From Pestalotiopsis fici W106-1 (taxonomy: Eukaryota; Ascomycota; Sordariomycetes; Amphisphaeriales; Sporocadaceae), in contig NW_006917091.1 of NCBI RefSeq assembly GCF_000516985.1, positions 52,088-116,087 of the forward strand: a stretch of DNA of 64,000 nucleotides, given 5' to 3'. Below the pieces are notes generated by a model. That model made no database searches. It was given only the letters and a program-made list of their open reading frames with translations, and was not told the origin of the DNA. Positions 58,231 through 64,000 of the stretch are shown here, one piece after another. A program made the position numbers and the translations under genes. Position 1 is the stretch's first letter, and each line of letters begins with the position of its first letter.

Positions 58231-61200
58231 CTACCGGTCAAGGGCTTGACTTTGGCACTAGAGAATAGAGCAGTCAGAATATGATTATAATGATACAAGG
58301 TGAAATGAAGAAGAAAATGCAGGAAGGATATGACTAGAAACTTACCATGTGCCAGTAAACACCCTTCTTCCTAAGCAGTTCCTGGTGATTTCCCCTTTCC
58401 AGGACACGGCCCTCGCCGAGAACAAAGATAACATCGGCATTCTGGACGGTAGCCAGACGATGCGCCACCACAACCATGGTGCGCCCGTTAGCAGCGCGCT
58501 CAAACGCCGCCTGCACCAGCCTCTCGCTCTCCGAGTCGAGCGAGCTGGTGGCCTCGTCGAGCAGCAGGACGTGCGGCTGGCGGATGAGGGCCCGCGCAAT
58601 CGAGACGCGCTGCTTTTGGCCGCCCGATAGGCTCACGCCGCGCGAGCCGACCTGGGTCTCGTAGCCCTCGGGCAGCGACGTGATGAAGTCGTGGATGCTG
58701 GCGTCGCGGCACGCGGCGTGGAGTTGGGCGTCGGTGATCTTCGCGCTGTCCACGCCCAGCAAGATGTTCTCGCGCAGCGTGCCCTGGAATATGTTGGGCT
58801 CTTGCGCCACGAGCGAGAGGTGTCGGCGGTACTGGTACACGTTGAGCTGGCTCACGTCGGTGCCGTTGGCGAGGATCTGCCCGCTTTTGGGTTCGTAGAA
58901 GCGTTCCAGCAGGGACACGATGGATGTCTTGCCGCAGCCTGAGGCGCCCACCAGGGCCGCAAACTGGCCCTTTTCGATAGTCAGGTTGAGGCCCTTGAAG
59001 ATGGACACGTTGCGTGTCGGGTATTTGCTGGTGAGTCGAAATGTGTTAGCTTCCGGATCTTGTAGAGAAATTTCCACCAAGTGCTAGGTAGTTAGGGATT
59101 TCCCGAGACATGAGCATGGGACCGGGAAACAAATTCTCGAATACAGATATATTCAGAAAACTATGCCCCCCAAAAATGGGAAATCGCAGATCGGAATACC
59201 TACAAATGAACATCACGGAGCTCGATCTTGATGCCACCCTCGGGGTCAGGGATGCTGGCTGGTGTCGTGCTTTGGGGGTCGTCCTTGTTGCCGCGCAGTT
59301 CGCGAACGCTCAAGATCCGATTGGCAGCCGCCGAGGCTTGCGCAGCATTGGGCCCGAAGCTGAAGCCTTGGCCGGCGGACTCGGCGCCCTGGATGACGGC
59401 CATGTAGCACACGAAAAATTGCATGGGATCATACTCACGCGTGGCCATGAGTCGACCGCCGTACCAGAAGATGAGGGCTTGGCATCCGAGACTGATGCTA
59501 TCGGACAGGGCAAAGATTAGTGTAGTCCACCGAGCCTTTTTGAAGGCAGAGCCCACGTGCCCGTTGAGGAGTCTGTTGTATCTCTCGGCAATGGTGTCCT
59601 CCAAAGTCATTGATGAGACTGTTCTAAAGGCACTGATGGCCTCGGCGGCAAACTTGCTGCTCTCGGCAAACACGGCACCGTACATCTTTTCAAACTCGAG
59701 CTCATACTTGAGGCGAAAGTATCCAGCAGAGAGACCCAGCGGCATCGTGACACATAGAGCCACAAGCGCCAGCTTCCAGCCAAAGGCAAAGGCAATGGAC
59801 AAGGAGCCAATGACGGTAAAGATGGAGTTGTATACCAAGGCCATGTTCATGCCCAGCATCTCCTCCAGCTGCTTTGGGTCGCCGCCCACGCGAGCAGTGA
59901 GGGTACCCGTCGAGTTATCCTCGTCGTCGAAAAAGTCCGTCTTTTGATAAAGAAGATTCTCAAAATACTGTTTCCTGTACGTGGCCGAGATGTAGTGTGC
60001 CAAGTGCGTGGAGACGAAACCTACGACAAAATAGGAGAAGCCAATGCAAATAGCCAAGACGAACCACATGAGTGACCAAAAGTTGGCTTCGTCCCGGAAC
60101 CGCGCGGACTGCGGATCGTATTGAAAAATGACGACAATCTGAGCAAAGAGGTAGGCCTGGAGGGGAGATGACACTGCCGTGCACATGGAGAAGAAGATGA
60201 TCAAGGCATAGGATACGAAGCGATCCCTTTGCTCGTACAGTAATCGGCCAAAACTCTTAATGAGTCCCTGGCGCTGATAGCCAGTCTTTTGTAGCACGTC
60301 ATCGTGATCCGATACGGCTGCACTCTTTTCGCGGCTCAAGACGGCGCCGAGATCCTCTTCTTCTGGAGCTTCCGAGTCGGCAGCCTCTGTGGGCTCGCCG
60401 AGTGAAAGCTGCTGGGCGTGTACAAGTCCATAGTAGACACCCTTCTCATTCTGAAGTAGACCTTCATGAGTTCCACGTTCGACAACGCGCCCCTTTTGGA
60501 GTACCACGATGGCATCTGCCTTTTTGATGGTTGAAAGGCGATGGGCTATCGTCACCGTCGTTCGGCCTTGCGAGACCTTGTCAAGCGCCGCCTGCACGAT
60601 GCGTTCACCCCGAACGTCAATGGCCGAGGTGGCCTCATCCAGAATCAAGATCTTGGGCTTCTTGATGACGGCCCGGGCAATACTGATGCGTTGACGCTGG
60701 CCACCCGAGAGCTTTGTTCCGGAATCGCCCACCATTGTGTCGTATCCATCTGGCAAACGGTCAATGAACTCATCCGCAAAGGCTTCTTTGCAAGCCTCGA
60801 TGACCAGCTCCTTCTTCCGCTCTTCGCTTTCGTTTTCAAACTTGGACCCAATCAGGCCATATGCCACATTCTTGTATATCGAATCGTTGAACAGAAAGGG
60901 CTCTTGTTGAACGAGACCAATTTGCGATCGCCACCACTTGAGCTCGATATCTTTGAGCTCCTGTCCAGAGGTAGAAATTGAGCCCTTGAGCTCGACTGGA
61001 GGCCCAGATTCTTCATCGCTGGTCAGTTTGTTACCATCCTCATTGACTTCATCATCGTCAGTCTGGCCCTTTGCCTTTTTCTTTTGCTTGGCCTTTTCCT
61101 TTGAGGTGTCTATAGCTTTGGCAATGGTGTATTGATCGTCGAGGGTGTACCACCGCTCAATCAGTCCGACAATGGTGGATTTGCCGCTCCCAGAAGGACC

Positions 61201-62791
61201 TACAATGGCCGTGAGTTTTCCGGCTTCGAGGGTCAGGTTCAGTCCGTCGAGCACCTTGACGTGGGGCCGACTTGGATACGCAAAATCCACGTCTTGGAAG
61301 ATGATGTCGTCGGTCGCAGAGACCTCGGGATCCTTGAGCTTGCCACGGTACGGGCGTGGCGCGTCAATGACGACAAAGAACTCGCACGCGGCCACCATGG
61401 CTTTCCCGACGGCGATCAAGGGGGTCGACATGCGCTCGAGGGAGATGACCATCATCATGACGGACATGAGGACGACTACAATATCGCCCACGTTGGCCAC
61501 GCGGTGCTCCGTGACGGACTTGGTGCCGTACCAAAAGGACAACCCAAAGGATCCAAACAGGCCAAAGAAGATGAGGCCAAACTGCAGAGCCATGACGGGA
61601 GAAGTCCTCTGGCCGTGCTTTTGGGCGGCGTCGGCCCAGACGGCAAAGCGCTTGGTGGTCTGCGTCTCGGCACCGCAAGCCATAACCATGCGTATACTGC
61701 TAAAGGCTTCGCTGGCGACAGACGACGACTTGGTCTCGGCAGCTGTCTGACGCGACTGGCCCTTAAGAATAAAGGGAAGGAGAACACTAATCACCAGCAT
61801 GATGAAGATAATGACGGAGCCAGTCACGAGAGTCAAGGACCAGCTCTTGATAAACGCCACGATGATGGCTGCCACAATAGTGGCCAAGAACTCGAGGAAA
61901 GTAGCCAGTTTCTCGGAGATTCCAAGCTGCAATGTATTCGCGGTTGTCGTAATGGTGCCTGCGGCGGCTCCGGGCGGCATGGAATCGAGGACATGAATCG
62001 TTTGTCCAAAGAGACTCTGGAGATAGTGTAATCTAATGGCAGCTGACATGCGGATACCTATGATACGGAAAGAAAACTAGAATAAAGTGATCAGCTCCAA
62101 ATCTACGCAGGCGAGAAGATATTCAGAATGCAACAAACCTTGGTCATGTAGGTCAGGCCGAATTTGGCAATGAAGAGAGCAAAGATATAGAGCCTAGAAA
62201 GTACAGATTAGTGTCAAAAGTCCTAGTCACTCTCCGCATGGCAACTCACGCATTTCGATTAAGCGCAGACTCGAATGCGGCTTGGGAGACTGCAGAACCA
62301 GTCGTACTGAAATACGATACAAAGTCGGTGGTGAGGGCGCCTTGTTTTGTGGTAAATACATTGGTCTTGATCCCAGATCATGGACGGTATAGAGAACCTA
62401 CCGAATACCACATTCATCAGAGGCATCGTGACACCTGCCGCTATAGAGGCAAAGCCCGCCAGGGCCATGAGCGGATAATCCCATGTTTTTGCGTAAGAGA
62501 AGATGCGCTGAGTGTTGTCAAGACCATCAGAATCATTGGACAGTATCACGCAAGTATATCGTGTGAAGTTGGGGACGGTAAGGATGTGATGGTAAAAAGC
62601 ATATGGGGGACACCCACGTAATAATCGCTAAACTTGGCTTCTCGCTCAGGCCTCAGCTTTGCAGCCTCCCTTGCCTGCTGTTCATCGCGATCATCGGTTG
62701 GATTTGTTTCGGTCGAAATATGATTCTTATCTGGCAATCCTTCTGGCCCCGCAACCCCAGGGTCAAGGACCTGTGTGTCTGGTGTTGTCAT
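58231..62791 (-). CDS. ABCB/MDR-type full ABC transporter
   Basis: The ATG at 62791 opens MTTPDTQVLDPG; exons run down to a tiny last exon (58257-58231) coding CQSQALDR and stop. The largest exon is about 62049-59204, then 59027-58346. The layout is TMD1-NBD1-TMD2-NBD2. NBD1: GPSGSGKST, Q-loop VQQEPFLF, LSGGQRQRI, ILILDEATSAID, IAHRLSTI. NBD2: GASGCGKTS, VAQEPNIF, LSGGQKQRV, VLLLDEATSSLD, VAHRLATV. Both sites look catalytically complete. NBD1 carries an extra, strongly charged insert of about 50-60 residues (Lys-rich, then Asp/Glu-rich) between Walker A and the Q-loop. Fungal MDR proteins of this type export drugs, peptides or lipids at the plasma membrane. The last intron splits the final MCQ. 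No neighbour suggests a specific substrate. Confidence 0.93.
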
Positions 62792-64000
62792 GGCCTATGT
62801 TGTAGGTGGTGATTTCTGTTTTACTCAAGAGCCATGGGGAATATATCGAATGACTGAGGCAGCACACTTTATACCAATGATTATATCCTTGAGTGTTTCC
62901 CCCCTTTCAGGCGGTTCCAAATCTGACTTGGTCCGTGTCGTCTTGGTAGTCTAACAAAACAGTGTTGCCTGTTGTGCTGGAATGAATGTGACGGCGTAAA
63001 TAAAGGAACAAGCGTTGAAGGCGGGCAAATGAAATTACCAAGAAACCAAAAAGGGTATCACTGTTCAGGCAAAGATGAATGCGAGATTGCTTTGTTGGGC
63101 TGCAGGAGGTTCTGGGTGGCTAAATAATGAAGGAAAAAGCAGATGTTGCAGTTGCGATGATGACGATTATATCAAGCAGATAACTTAATACATATAGCGT
63201 GTCAAGAACTTTCCGAATAATGAATGCTTACAAGGGGCTCCAGCTCTACCTCACATTTGGCCGTTTAGATGGGCAGGGTTCATTCGTTGTCGCAGGCGAT
63301 TAAAGGCTTGGCCCCAGGGGAGATCCTGCTGGGCGACTAGATCTCAAAGCGGTAAAGAGAAGTAGCAGCAACCAGCATAGCTGTGTACCTATTGCTGCCT
63401 GCCCTTTGGAGTGTAGGTATGATATAACATCATGGTACTCGGGGCGGTACATTACTCATGTCATCACTTGCCTTCTCCAAGAAAGAATTTTCCTTGTCCA
63501 AGACTCATATATTGATCCAATCATGTAAATTTCATATCAGCTGCCTAAGAAATGACCAGACAAGAAAACAATCTGTCGTCTTATGTCTTGTGCGATGCCC
63601 GAGCTGTATATGTATTATCGGGCGGTAAGACGGGCGCTGCGGACAGTTTATCGCCCCGTCGACTTAACCGAACCCCGACAGTAGATCAGGTAGGTTATTT
63701 AGCTGGCACCTAGCTGGCACCCCCTGGTTACCTTGGGTACGTAGGATCGTAAGCCGCCAAAAAAGGCTAATTTCAAGCCTTTTCTGCATGGTCTAGAGCT
63801 TCCCCAGATTTTGTCTAGTGCTATAATGCCAGCAGCACCTCAGGTTCCCCGTTATTACGCATTATTTATAACTTAACATGTACCTACCTATATAACTCAA
63901 CTGATAGAGAGAGTTCCTGTGTGACAACTGATCAACTTTGAGGCCCGAGAGATCTGGTCCCGTTCAGGGCTGCCTGCACATGATATCAAACCCCCCCCCC
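62792..64000. other. ABCB 5' flank to window end
   Basis: No gene seen in 1.2 kb. A short tandem duplication (AGCTGGCACC twice) lies at about 63700-63722, and the window ends in ten C (63991-64000). Confidence 0.5.

Noticed and set aside
61132..62031. 299-codon plus-strand open frame
   Set aside because: It is antisense to the ABCB transporter's conserved TMD1/NBD1; its composition mirrors the coding strand and it has no domain.
63991..64000. Terminal C-run as a telomere or contig end
   Set aside because: Ten C is not the TTAGGG repeat; whether the contig ends here cannot be judged from the window.

Overview
The window is nuclear DNA of a filamentous ascomycete fungus, most likely a Sordariomycete. 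The evidence is short introns (about 45-65 bases, GT...AG, many with CTAAC/CTGAC-like branch sites), fungus-specific families (Zn2Cys6 regulator, DUF3328/UstYa, DUF2406) and an AT-rich block that looks mutated by RIP. All gene models were spliced by eye. I found no tRNA, rRNA or CRISPR array.

Left part (1-43.7 kb) is accessory in character, with scattered genes separated by gene-poor spacers. In order it holds: an exonuclease-like C2H2 protein with a changed catalytic residue (1050-2300, -); two adjacent paralogous triose-phosphate-translocator-type transporters (3651-4795 and 5634-6952, -), each containing the same 6-base microexon; a five-exon galactose-1-phosphate uridylyltransferase (7530-9041, -) with a 22-bp minisatellite in its 5' flank; an ABCC/MRP transporter (9803-~14878, -); a zipper-less bZIP-like protein (16945-17854, +); a Baeyer-Villiger-type flavin monooxygenase (18809-20785, +); a Gfo/Idh/MocA oxidoreductase (21334-22491, +); a UstYa-family (DUF3328) protein (23524-24447, +); an unrecognised membrane protein (26611-27700, -); and a Zn2Cys6 regulator (30069-32581, -). 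The stretch from 9.8 to 32.6 kb has the make-up of a specialised-metabolism locus (transporter, two regulators, three tailoring-type enzymes) but shows no PKS, NRPS or terpene synthase, so its core may be a small ribosomal peptide, may lie outside the window, or may be absent.

A gene desert follows (32.6-36.9 kb): an AT-rich probable RIP relic, then a MITE-like element with 25-bp terminal inverted repeats enclosing an assembly gap (N, 35177-35276). Beyond it are an EamA-type transporter (36866-38045, +), a Thr-rich surface-type protein with a cysteine-rich C-terminal domain (39026-40825, +), and a 5'-truncated patatin-like gene (42637-43713, +).

Right part (44-64 kb) looks like conserved core genome: a Fun30-type SNF2 chromatin remodeler (44447-48023, -) divergent from VMA21 (49024-49603, +), a DUF2406 protein (50407-51929, -), a 6.3-kb spacer with only simple repeats visible, and a full-length ABCB/MDR transporter (58231-62791, -). 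The sequence ends in a run of ten C.
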